Shown: positions 1 to 4,597, numbered from the stretch's first letter. The stretch is DNA of 5,129 nucleotides from an uncultured Clostridia bacterium (GCA_947165805.1 CAMVBT010000201.1:1-5129), one strand, 5' to 3'. The notes: generated by a model from the sequence alone, not told the origin. Translations and numbers: made by a program.

Positions 1-656
1 TCGGCTCCGTGGGCTATGAGCGTGTTCAGGTGGGCTCTGGAATGGTTCTGGAAGTCCGGGTTCTCGGTGTTCACGTCCGGAAGCCCGCTCAGGGAATAGG
101 ACGTGCACTCTATGCGGCTGCTGTAATTCGATATCCGCTTTGTATAGTTCTTATGGTAGAGCTTGTCGATGCCGCCCGCGGCGTTTATGAGGTCTTCGGA
201 GACCGCGCTTATATCTGCGGCAGTGTGGTTCGGCACAACGTCCACTATGATGCTGATGCCGTACTGCTCCGCCTTTTCGCACATTGCCCTGAAATCGTCC
301 TCGGTGCCGAGCTGATAGTTGCCGACAGTCCAGTCCGTGGGCTGGTACTGGTAGTACCATTTCCCTTTGCCCATGAGCTGCATACCGCCGTTACCGCCTT
401 CGATCACGGCGTTTGCCGGGGACACCTGAACGGCGGTATATCCTGCCGCCGCGATGTCCTCTATGCTGTCCGCGACGGTATTGAACGACCAGCACCACGC
501 ATGCAGTATGGTGCCGTTCTCTATTCTGCTCTTATCATGAATACAGGCAAGAGCGTCCGTCGTTTCCGGGGACGTCTTGCCTTCGTTTTTTTCACAGCCT
601 GCCGCCGCAGCCGTAAGAAGGGCGAGCACAACCGCAAGTATTTTATTATTTCTCAT
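1..656 (-). CDS. Secreted lipoprotein alpha-amylase (GH13, AmyE-like), N-terminal 218 residues, cut by window edge
   Basis: Predicted extracellular starch-degrading endo-amylase, hydrolysing alpha-1,4-glucan bonds. The start at 656 opens a lipoprotein signal peptide: basic MRNNK, a hydrophobic stretch, and a lipobox ending in Cys21. The catalytic (beta/alpha)8 domain follows. GTILHAWCWSFNT (48-60) and GYTAVQVSP (72-80) closely match Bacillus subtilis AmyE. Region I DVVPNH is at 139-144 and the region V-like GLPDVNT at 191-197. The catalytic Asp of region II and the Glu of region III lie beyond the left edge, so activity cannot be judged. The start is only 8 nt after the stop of the STAS gene, with a weak ribosome site (GTGAG). 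It therefore looks translationally coupled to the two upstream regulators and has no promoter of its own. Family and export are well supported; exact substrate is inference. Confidence 0.93.
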   Translation of the reverse strand, partial: MRNNKILAVVLALLTAAAAGCEKNEGKTSPETTDALACIHDKSRIENGTILHAWCWSFNTVADSIEDIAAAGYTAVQVSPANAVIEGGNGGMQLMGKGKWYYQYQPTDWTVGNYQLGTEDDFRAMCEKAEQYGISIIVDVVPNHTAADISAVSEDLINAAGGIDKLYHKNYTKRISNYSSRIECTSYSLSGLPDVNTENPDFQNHSRAHLNTLIAHGA

Positions 657-664
657 AGTATAAC

Positions 665-961
665 TCACTGAAATGTAAACAGTCTGATAAATCCGGTCAC
701 CTTAAAAATATCCATAACATCGTCTTTGGCGTTGACGATGACCATTGAACCGACAGGCTTCATCATCTTCTGCATCTGGAGCAGCACACGCAGACCCGCG
801 GAGGATATATAATCGAGCTTGCTCATATCGAAAACGAGCTCGGTGACACCGTCCACTTCCCTGAGCAGGCGTTCTTCTATTTCGGGGGTATTCATGGAAT
901 CGACTTCACCTATCAGAGATACTGTAAGCTTTTTTCCGTCGTTTGTTTTCTCGTAATTCAT
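665..961 (-). CDS. STAS-domain anti-sigma factor antagonist (RsbV/SpoIIAA-like)
   Basis: A 98-residue single STAS domain, slightly shorter than B. subtilis SpoIIAA and RsbV. Such proteins bind an anti-sigma kinase when unphosphorylated and so free the sigma factor. Visible hallmarks are the early strand and turn LIGEVDS (16-22), LVFDMSKLDYISSAGLRVLL (42-61) and the C-terminal GFIRLFTF. By alignment with SpoIIAA Ser58 and RsbV Ser56, the phosphorylated residue should be Ser54 in YISSAGL. A GGGAGG ribosome site lies 11 nt upstream of the ATG. The gene follows the RsbW-like kinase by 20 nt and precedes the amylase by 8 nt. In Bacillus sigB and spoIIA loci the antagonist gene comes before the kinase gene; here the order is reversed. 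The family is secure; the target sigma factor, or a non-sigma target, is unknown. Confidence 0.93.
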   Translation of the reverse strand: MNYEKTNDGKKLTVSLIGEVDSMNTPEIEERLLREVDGVTELVFDMSKLDYISSAGLRVLLQMQKMMKPVGSMVIVNAKDDVMDIFKVTGFIRLFTFQ

Positions 962-981
962 TATCTGTATATCCTCCCTGT

Positions 982-1410
982 TCAGTCTGTCCCTTTAAGT
1001 TCTTTTTCGATCGTGGTGATGTTGTGTCCGTTCCTGTGCTCATATTCGACACTGTCCATCGTCGTCCGAACAAGATAGACCCCGAGTCCGCCGATCTGTC
1101 TGTCTTCGAGATCGGCTTCGATATCCGGGTCGGGTCTTGAAAGCGGATCATAGGGTTTCCCGCTGTCCGCGAACGAAATGACCATTCTCGGCTTTCCGTC
1201 CTTACCGGCAACGGTATCTATTGATATCTCCGCAAGCCCGATATCCGGGTTATAAGCGTAGTGAGCTATATTTACGAACAGCTCCTCCACGCAGAGTTTT
1301 ATCTGACGCTTGACCTTTGGGTCACAGTCATAGCTTTCCATCGACTCCGAAAGGAATGAGAAAACTTTCGCGAGATTTTCGACAGTAGCTTCAATTTTAA
1401 GCTCTTTCAT
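982..1410 (-). CDS. Anti-sigma factor serine kinase (RsbW/SpoIIAB-like, GHKL ATPase)
   Basis: A 142-residue cytoplasmic ATP-binding protein expected to sequester a sigma factor or other target and to phosphorylate the STAS partner encoded next. GHKL motifs are present: N-box CVEELFVNIAHYAY (40-53, Glu43 and Asn47 as likely catalytic and Mg-binding residues), G1 box FADSGKPYDPL (80-90, Asp82 and Gly84) and G2 box GGLGVYLVR (107-115). The length fits the RsbW family (about 140-160). An ATG at 1422 is in frame, but a GAGGG ribosome site overlaps it and sits 5 nt before the ATG at 1410, so I chose 1410. The gene is first in a three-gene unit with its own promoter at 1468-1496. No sigma factor follows, unlike sigB or spoIIAC loci, so the target must be encoded elsewhere. 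Family is secure; pathway is inference. Confidence 0.92.
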   Translation of the reverse strand: MKELKIEATVENLAKVFSFLSESMESYDCDPKVKRQIKLCVEELFVNIAHYAYNPDIGLAEISIDTVAGKDGKPRMVISFADSGKPYDPLSRPDPDIEADLEDRQIGGLGVYLVRTTMDSVEYEHRNGHNITTIEKELKGTD

Positions 1411-1415
1411 AACAT

Positions 1416-1420
1416 CCCTC
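1416..1420 (-). promoter_or_regulatory. Ribosome binding site that fixes the kinase start
   Basis: GAGGG on the minus strand lies 5 nt before the ATG at 1410. It overlaps the in-frame ATG at 1422, which therefore has no room for its own site. This favours the 142-residue over the 146-residue form. Confidence 0.75.
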
Positions 1421-1467
1421 ATTTTTTCATATCAGCGGTCCGTCTGTCTGTCTGAATACACATAATC

Positions 1468-1496
1468 AGTATAACATATAATTGCTCAAAAATCAA
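1468..1496 (-). promoter_or_regulatory. SigA-type promoter of the kinase-STAS-amylase operon
   Basis: The -35 TTGATT (1491-1496) and -10 TATACT (1468-1473) are separated by exactly 17 bp, with TG one base upstream of the -10 (extended -10). Transcription should start near 1461, giving a leader of about 50 nt. That leader includes a short CAGA repeat (1442-1454 on the plus strand reads GTCTGTCTGTCTG). Confidence 0.82.
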
Positions 1497-1527
1497 TACC
1501 CTAAGCAGAAAAAACGTTCTCCCGGGG

Positions 1528-1557
1528 GTGACAAAAATAACGGTTCGTCAATAAAAT
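1528..1557 (+). promoter_or_regulatory. Possible promoter of mazF
   Basis: GTGACA (1528-1533) matches TTGACA at five of six positions. TAAAAT (1552-1557) matches TATAAT at five of six. The spacer is 18 bp. It would give a leader of about 90 nt before mazF. This is weaker than the other promoters in the window, and no better candidate is seen closer to the gene. Confidence 0.45.
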
Positions 1558-1653
1558 ATAACAGGAGATATCAGATAATTATTTTGCGCTGTATATTTTC
1601 CGGTCCTGCGTTAAAAATATAGACAAGAAAACAATGAAAGGACGGTAATCGGA

Positions 1654-2040
1654 ATGACCGTAAAACGAGGAGAAATATATTACGCCGACCTGAGCCCCGT
1701 CGTGGGCTCCGAGCAAGGCGGCATAAGGCCCGTGCTCATAGTCCAGAACGATATCGGGAACAAGCACAGTCCCACAGTGATAGCGGCTGCTATCACAAGC
1801 CGGCAGGAGAAAGCCCGTCTGCCAACACATATATCCCTTGACGCCGTAAGCTGCGGCCTCGCAAAGGATTCGGTAGTGCTGCTCGAGCAGGTCCGTACAT
1901 TGGATAAGAAACGCCTCCGCGAACGCATGGGGGAGCTTGGCTCTTCGGATATGCACCGTGTTGACGACGCCCTCTCCGTCAGCTTCGGCCTGCGCGGCGG
2001 GGAGCGCCCCGCTGCGAATCCGTATGAAACTTATCAGTAA
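1654..2040 (+). CDS. mazF: MazF/EndoA-type mRNA endoribonuclease toxin (PemK family)
   Basis: A 128-residue cytoplasmic endoribonuclease, very similar to B. subtilis EndoA (NdoA), which cleaves single-stranded RNA at a short specific sequence. The N-terminus [20 protein letters not shown] is near-identical to EndoA. Arg25 (in GGIRPVL) and Thr48 (in AAITS), the catalytic pair of Bacillus MazF, are both present, as is the KLPTH-like LPTHISLDA and the [17 protein letters not shown] helix region. Family members end near residue 116; here residues 114-128 ([15 protein letters not shown]) are an extra tail encoded by a repeat element at 1993-2037. A ribosome site AAAGGA lies 11 nt before the ATG. 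No MazE-like antitoxin gene is found upstream (leader of about 90 nt) or downstream. The neighbour across the divergent promoters is an rsbW/rsbV pair, recalling the mazEF-rsb-sigB neighbourhood of Bacillus and Staphylococcus. The exact cleavage site cannot be predicted. Confidence 0.95.
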   Translation: MTVKRGEIYYADLSPVVGSEQGGIRPVLIVQNDIGNKHSPTVIAAAITSRQEKARLPTHISLDAVSCGLAKDSVVLLEQVRTLDKKRLRERMGELGSSDMHRVDDALSVSFGLRGGERPAANPYETYQ

Positions 2041-2062
2041 CGGACGAGTCATCTGCCTCGCA
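1993..2062 (+). repeat. Hairpin-plus-body repeat, unit 1 (overlaps the mazF 3' end)
   Basis: The unit opens with a hairpin: GCGGGG (1997-2002), loop AGCG, CCCCGC (2007-2012). In RNA a G-U pair (1996/2013) and three more pairs (CGC 1993-1995 with GCG 2014-2016) extend the stem. The body follows: AATCCGTATGAA from 2017, the TATCAGTAA that holds the mazF stop, and TGCCTCGCAG at 2054-2063. Positions 1993-2026 recur inverted at 2325-2358 with 33 of 34 bases identical. The first 45 bases are read as the last 15 codons of mazF. Confidence 0.88.
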
Positions 2063-2128
2063 GGCGCGGTACCCGCGCTGTCAACCCGTATGAAGCCTAT
2101 CAGTAATGGGCGAGCAATCTGCCTCGCC
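2063..2128 (+). repeat. Hairpin-plus-body repeat, unit 2 (tandem copy)
   Basis: The body at 2083-2126 matches unit 1 at 2017-2060 at 37 of 44 positions, offset by 66 bp. Its hairpin is GCGCGG (2064-2069), loop TAC, CCGCGC (2073-2078), again flanked by a G and a T that could pair as G-U. Against unit 1 the fourth stem base changes G to C and its pairing partner changes C to G, so pairing is kept. A second small stem lies in the body: GGCGAG (2109-2114) with CTCGCC (2123-2128), loop of 8. Only its 4-bp core CGAG/CTCG exists in unit 1. Confidence 0.85.
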
Positions 2129-2151
2129 GCCGTTATTCTCAGCAGACTTGA

Positions 2152-2266
2152 GGGCAGTGCCCTTTTGAAAGTTATAAAAAACTCCGGACTGCGGGGCGTG
2201 TCCCGGTAAAAAGAAAACAGGCTTGTCGATATCGACAAGCCTTTAACTTTCAAAAAAGAACTGCTC
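2152..2266. repeat. Inverted arms flanking the central terminator
   Basis: TTTTGAAAGTTA (2163-2174) and its exact complement TAACTTTCAAAA (2244-2255) form a 12-bp inverted pair. Extending outward to 2152 and 2266, 19 of 23 positions are complementary. The arms enclose the palindromic terminator (2220-2241). Only on the left side is there an extra segment (2175-2219) with an imperfect hairpin, CCGGAC at 2184-2189 with GTCCCGG at 2200-2206. Both arms sit just inside a TGCCTCGC end of the hairpin-plus-body repeats, so they look like the distal part of the same two opposed elements. The alternative is a miniature transposable element. Confidence 0.7.
2220..2241. terminator. Bidirectional intrinsic terminator between mazF and the ferredoxin gene
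   Basis: A perfect 22-bp palindrome forms a stem GGCTTGTCG/CGACAAGCC around an ATAT loop. Reading minus, it is followed by TGTTTTCTTTTT, a strong U tract for the ferredoxin transcript. Reading plus, TTTAACTTT follows, a weaker tract for mazF. Its place between converging genes fits a shared terminator. Confidence 0.8.
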
Positions 2267-2287
2267 ACAATAAGATGTAACTCTGAA

Positions 2288-2358
2288 CTGCGAGGCACAA
2301 AACTACCGAATGGCAGATAACTACCATACGGATTCGCCGCGGGGCGCTCCCCGCCGCG
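2288..2358 (-). repeat. Hairpin-plus-body repeat, inverted copy behind the ferredoxin gene
   Basis: Read on the minus strand, this starts 10 bp after the ferredoxin stop codon. It has the hairpin GCGGGG/CCCCGC (2339-2354), then GCGAATCCGTATG, 4 different bases, TTATC, 18 different bases, and TGCCTCGCAG (2297-2288). Spacings between the conserved blocks equal those in unit 1. The divergent middle has its own 18-nt internal repeat: GGTAGTT and TGCC recur 18 nt apart. The orientation relative to its gene (hairpin first, body after) is the same as at mazF. Confidence 0.85.
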
Positions 2359-2368
2359 GGTTCCGCGC

Positions 2369-2539
2369 TCATTCAGCCTTAGGAGCTCCTACCGGGCAAG
2401 TATCTGCGCAAGCACCGCAGTCTATGCACTTTTCGGGATCGATCGTGTAAACATCTCCTGCGGAGATAGCCTCTACCGGGCATCCGTCTGCGCAAGCGCC
2501 GCACGCGATGCACTCATCTGCATTGATCTTATAAGCCAT
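2369..2539 (-). CDS. 2[4Fe-4S] ferredoxin, clostridial type
   Basis: A 56-residue low-potential electron carrier of the cytoplasm, typical of anaerobes, where it serves pyruvate:ferredoxin oxidoreductase, hydrogenases and similar enzymes. Two CxxCxxCxxxCP motifs are complete: Cys10, 13, 16 and 20 with Pro21, and Cys38, 41, 44 and 48 with Pro49, in near-repeated halves (ECIACGACADGCP and KCIDCGACADTCP). Length matches clostridial ferredoxins (about 55). A strong AGGAGG ribosome site lies 9 nt before the ATG, and a near-consensus promoter is at 2584-2612, so it is a single-gene unit, likely highly expressed. The stop is followed after 10 bp by a repeat element, then by the shared terminator. 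The redox partner is not identifiable from the context. Confidence 0.96.
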   Translation of the reverse strand: MAYKINADECIACGACADGCPVEAISAGDVYTIDPEKCIDCGACADTCPVGAPKAE

Positions 2540-2583
2540 TTTTCAGTTCCTCCTCTTCTGTATTGCGGGTTTCCGCTGATATT

Positions 2584-2612
2584 ATTATAACAAGCTGTCC
2601 GTTAAAATTCAA
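2584..2612 (-). promoter_or_regulatory. SigA-type promoter of the ferredoxin gene
   Basis: TTGAAT (2607-2612), a 17-bp spacer, then TATAAT (2584-2589) with TG one base upstream. The expected start is near 2577, giving a leader of about 38 nt that contains AGGAGG. The interval from here to the adaptor stop (2613-2721) shows no convincing gene or terminator. Confidence 0.88.
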
Positions 2613-2721
2613 TAGTAAGCCTTCATTTTCGGTATAGTTCGCTTTGGCTAACCGACGCCATGCGCATTTGTTTCCCGTTTTTTTCAGCTGATAAAGCGCT
2701 GCTTTTGTGCAATATGCCCAA

Positions 2722-3684
2722 TCAGTATGATACCGTGTCACCCTCGGAAAGACCGCTCAGCACAATGGTGAGCCCATTGACGGTATCGCCTGTCTCGATG
2801 CGCACTCTGGCGCGCTCGCCGTTTTCGCTGATATAGCAGTATGTCGAGCCCGAATACTGCATAACGGCATCGGCGGGTATGCAAAGAGCATCATGCTTAT
2901 TGAAAGTCTTCGCGAAAACGGTAGCCCAGCCTGCGGATACGATATTGCCCGCTTCGTTCAGGGCGCGTTCAAGCTCGCCCTCGTCGAAAGCTATGAGCAC
3001 CTTTTCTCTGCCGCCTGTCGGAGTCATAGCGACCTTGCCGGTATAGAACTCGTTCGTGCCGAATTTCATCTTCACCGGCATACCGAACGCGAACTTCTCC
3101 TTGTTCTGATCTACGGCGATATAGACCTCCTCGGCCTTTGCGACCGATACTACGGGAGTCCCGGCCTCTACCGTGTCGCCCGTGTCGAAATACTGCACCG
3201 CCGTGACCACGCAGTCATACGGAGCCGTCACACTGTAGCAGTCCTTTTTGTACTGCACAAGAGCAAGCATCTCCGCCTGCTGGTCATATTCGAGTTTCGC
3301 CGCCATAGAGCCGGAGCTCAAATAGCTGTTATACGCGCTGTCGGTGTTGATCTGCTGATTGCGCAGGTCATAGTCGAGCGCCGAAGAATCGAACTCCGCG
3401 ATGATGTCGCCCTGCTTCAGCACGTCGCCCTTCTTAACGTTATAGCTCATAATATTTGCGTCGTATGCTGTACAAAGCGTGTCCGCGAACGAATACTCCA
3501 CCGTCCCGGCTATGGTAGATTCGACGCTGAGATCGTGGAGCTCCGCCTGCGCGGTCTTGTAGCTGCGCGACGAGTCGCCCTCGAGTATGGGTATGTTTAT
3601 CTCCGCCTCAACGGGTTTCCCGCGCGAGCAGCCCGATATCAGCAGCAGCGCGGCCATGAGGAGAGCCGTTGTTTTTCTGCGCAT
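2722..3684 (-). CDS. Lipoprotein membrane-fusion/efflux adaptor (HlyD/MacA-like)
   Basis: A 320-residue predicted lipoprotein: MRRK, a hydrophobic core and the lipobox ISGC (16-19, lipidated Cys19). It has the split biotinyl-lipoyl layout of membrane-fusion proteins. The first half is about 55-100 (STIAGTV, then VKKGDVLKQGDIIAEFDSS). A short helical hairpin spans about 103-148. The second half is YSVTAPYDCVV (150-160) to GDTVEAGTPVVSV (169-181). A beta-barrel region (about 185-265) and the membrane-proximal end with IPADAV (269-274) and GLSEGDTVSY (311-320) follow. Such proteins couple ABC exporters to extracytoplasmic substrates in Gram-positives. It is somewhat short, with a small hairpin. 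The start is supported by AGAGG 5 nt upstream. No ABC ATPase or permease lies on either side; it has its own promoter and no clear terminator after it. Family is fairly sure; transporter partner and substrate are unknown. Confidence 0.88.
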   Translation of the reverse strand: MRRKTTALLMAALLLISGCSRGKPVEAEINIPILEGDSSRSYKTAQAELHDLSVESTIAGTVEYSFADTLCTAYDANIMSYNVKKGDVLKQGDIIAEFDSSALDYDLRNQQINTDSAYNSYLSSGSMAAKLEYDQQAEMLALVQYKKDCYSVTAPYDCVVTAVQYFDTGDTVEAGTPVVSVAKAEEVYIAVDQNKEKFAFGMPVKMKFGTNEFYTGKVAMTPTGGREKVLIAFDEGELERALNEAGNIVSAGWATVFAKTFNKHDALCIPADAVMQYSGSTYCYISENGERARVRIETGDTVNGLTIVLSGLSEGDTVSY

Positions 3685-3722
3685 AAATGCCTCTTTTCGG
3701 AAAACGAACTTATGTTTGCTTC

Positions 3723-3751
3723 ATTATAACATATAAAACAGAAAAAATCAA
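3723..3751 (-). promoter_or_regulatory. SigA-type promoter of the efflux adaptor gene
   Basis: TTGATT (3746-3751), a 17-bp spacer and TATAAT (3723-3728) with TG one base upstream. The -35 lies 9 bp past the hairpin of the upstream gene's terminator, inside its T-rich tail. The predicted leader is about 30 nt. Confidence 0.87.
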
Positions 3752-3760
3752 TATAAAATT

Positions 3761-3782
3761 CCTCCGGCAGTGCTGCCGGAGG
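3761..3782 (-). terminator. Intrinsic terminator of the surface-protein gene
   Basis: A 10-bp perfect stem CCTCCGGCAG/CTGCCGGAGG with a two-base centre. On the minus strand it is followed by AATTTTATATTGATTTTTT. It sits 23 bp after the stop of the gene ending at 3806. On the plus strand the following bases (AAATATTTCCC) are a poor tract, so it is mainly a minus-strand terminator. Confidence 0.88.
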
Positions 3783-3805
3783 AAATATTTCCCGGTATTA
3801 AAGGA

Positions 3806-4387
3806 TCACTTTCTCTTTTTGTAAGCTGCCAGAGCCGCCGCGCCGGATACAGCCGCCAGAACAGCCGCTGCTGTGAAGTCGCCCGCTCCGGTGTGAGGGT
3901 TGGTGTCGTCTCCCGATACGGGTGTGCCTGCGGTCGTTACAAGACCGGTAACATAGTCCACCTTCATTATACTGCCCGCGGACTTGCCCGTGATCGTCAC
4001 GGAGGTGAGAGTTTCACCGCCGATACCAAGCTTATCGAACATATCCCGGATCGGTAAGCAGGTAAAGTTATACTTCATGGGCTTTACCGTGGAGCTTGCC
4101 GTGTATGTCTTTGTCACTCCGGCCGCGGTCGTGAAATTGATCTCAAGCTCGTAGCCGTCCGCGAGAGCCTCGGTGAACAGCACCATGAGCTTGACTGAGC
4201 CGCCCGCCGTGGCGTTTGCGTCCGCTATCGAAGCCGGGTCGATGAGCTCCCATTTCTCCGCGTCCACTTCTCTTGCTACGGTGTTAGGCTCCGTAACGGT
4301 GTCACCCTGCGCCGCTGCCGGTACGGCAAGCACTCCCAGTGCCAGAGAAACTGCCAGGATAATTCCCGCGATCTTTCTGCTTTTCAT
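3806..4387 (-). CDS. Small secreted protein with C-terminal NPHTG cell-wall sorting signal
   Basis: 193 residues, function not recognised. The N-terminus is a Sec signal peptide: MKSRK, a hydrophobic core to about 22, then AVPAAA with likely cleavage after Ala26. The mature part (about 27-160) is Thr-, Ala- and Val-rich with strand-like alternation (SVKLMVLF, YELEINFTT, KTYTAS, LTSVTITG, MKVDYVTG), suggesting a compact beta-sandwich. It has a single cysteine at 110. The C-terminus has NPHTG (163-167), an Ala-rich membrane segment (about 170-189) and the basic tail KKRK: the layout of a sortase substrate, with NPxTG in place of LPxTG. No sortase gene is in view. A ribosome site AAGGAG lies 11 nt upstream. 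The promoter is exact consensus, so abundant expression is likely. Adhesin, binding module and matrix roles are all open. Confidence 0.9.
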   Translation of the reverse strand: MKSRKIAGIILAVSLALGVLAVPAAAQGDTVTEPNTVAREVDAEKWELIDPASIADANATAGGSVKLMVLFTEALADGYELEINFTTAAGVTKTYTASSTVKPMKYNFTCLPIRDMFDKLGIGGETLTSVTITGKSAGSIMKVDYVTGLVTTAGTPVSGDDTNPHTGAGDFTAAAVLAAVSGAAALAAYKKRK

Positions 4388-4464
4388 TGTCGATCATTCT
4401 CCTTTTTGTGTAAGATATTCCTTTCGGTAAAGATGACGCCATAATATACAGCATCTATACCCGT

Positions 4465-4493
4465 ATTATACATCTTTTTTGTAGCAATGTCAA
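4465..4493 (-). promoter_or_regulatory. Perfect-consensus promoter of the surface-protein gene
   Basis: TTGACA (4488-4493), a spacer of exactly 17 bp and TATAAT (4465-4470): both hexamers match the consensus fully. Predicted start near 4458, leader of about 70 nt with two purine-rich stretches (AAAGGAA, AAAAAGGAG). Confidence 0.93.
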
Positions 4494-4525
4494 GTATTAA
4501 AATGCTAAATCGTTATACACGAGGC

Positions 4526-4546
4526 AGATTTTTCTTGAAAAAATCT
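4526..4546. promoter_or_regulatory. AT-rich dyad just upstream of a -35 box, possible operator or UP element
   Basis: AGATTTTT (4526-4533) and AAAAATCT (4539-4546) form a perfect 8-bp dyad with a 5-bp centre, ending one base before the -35 box at 4548. A wider pair GGCAGA (4523-4528) and TCTGCC (4558-4563) reaches into the promoter spacer. It could be a repressor site, an A-tract UP element, or chance in AT-rich DNA. Confidence 0.35.
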
Positions 4547-4547
4547 C

Positions 4548-4576
4548 TTGAAATATGTCTGCCGCTATGTTATAAT
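4548..4576 (+). promoter_or_regulatory. SigA-type promoter of the rightmost gene
   Basis: TTGAAA (4548-4553), 17 bp, TATAAT (4571-4576), with TG one base upstream of the -10. The expected start is near 4583, about 30 nt before the TTG start codon. It diverges from the surface-protein promoter, with 54 bp between the two -35 boxes. Confidence 0.88.
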
Positions 4577-4597
4577 TAAGTTTACAGAGTTTTTTAC

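Noticed and set aside
9..671. A 220-codon plus-strand frame opposite the amylase
   Set aside because: The minus strand encodes clear GH13 motifs and a lipoprotein signal; the plus frame is its shadow.
1634..1648. A four-codon frame ATG AAA GGA CGG TAA just before mazF
   Set aside because: It contains the mazF ribosome site but has none of its own; most likely chance.
1937..2209. A 90-codon plus-strand frame with a 22-residue tandem (RMKxISNGRxICLA)
   Set aside because: It overlaps mazF in another frame. The periodicity is simply the 66-bp DNA repeat, and no ribosome site is seen.
1579..2298. A 239-codon open frame on the minus strand across mazF and the repeats
   Set aside because: It lies antisense to the whole of mazF, has no plausible ribosome site, and its protein reads as translated repeat modules and reverse mazF.
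1993..2358. CRISPR array
   Set aside because: Only two direct units with diverged copies, no unique spacers of constant length, and the repeats include coding sequence; not a CRISPR pattern.
2380..2391. A 12-bp palindrome TAGGAGCTCCTA near the ferredoxin 3' end
   Set aside because: It lies within codons of the ferredoxin C-terminus and has no loop or T tract; treated as coincidence.
2529..2741. A 70-codon minus-strand frame between the adaptor and ferredoxin genes
   Set aside because: It runs through the ferredoxin promoter and ribosome site, shows no ribosome site of its own and no recognisable motif.
2893..3729. A 278-codon plus-strand frame opposite the efflux adaptor
   Set aside because: It is antisense to a well-supported lipoprotein gene, has no recognisable domain and has an Arg/His/Leu-rich composition typical of a reverse reading.
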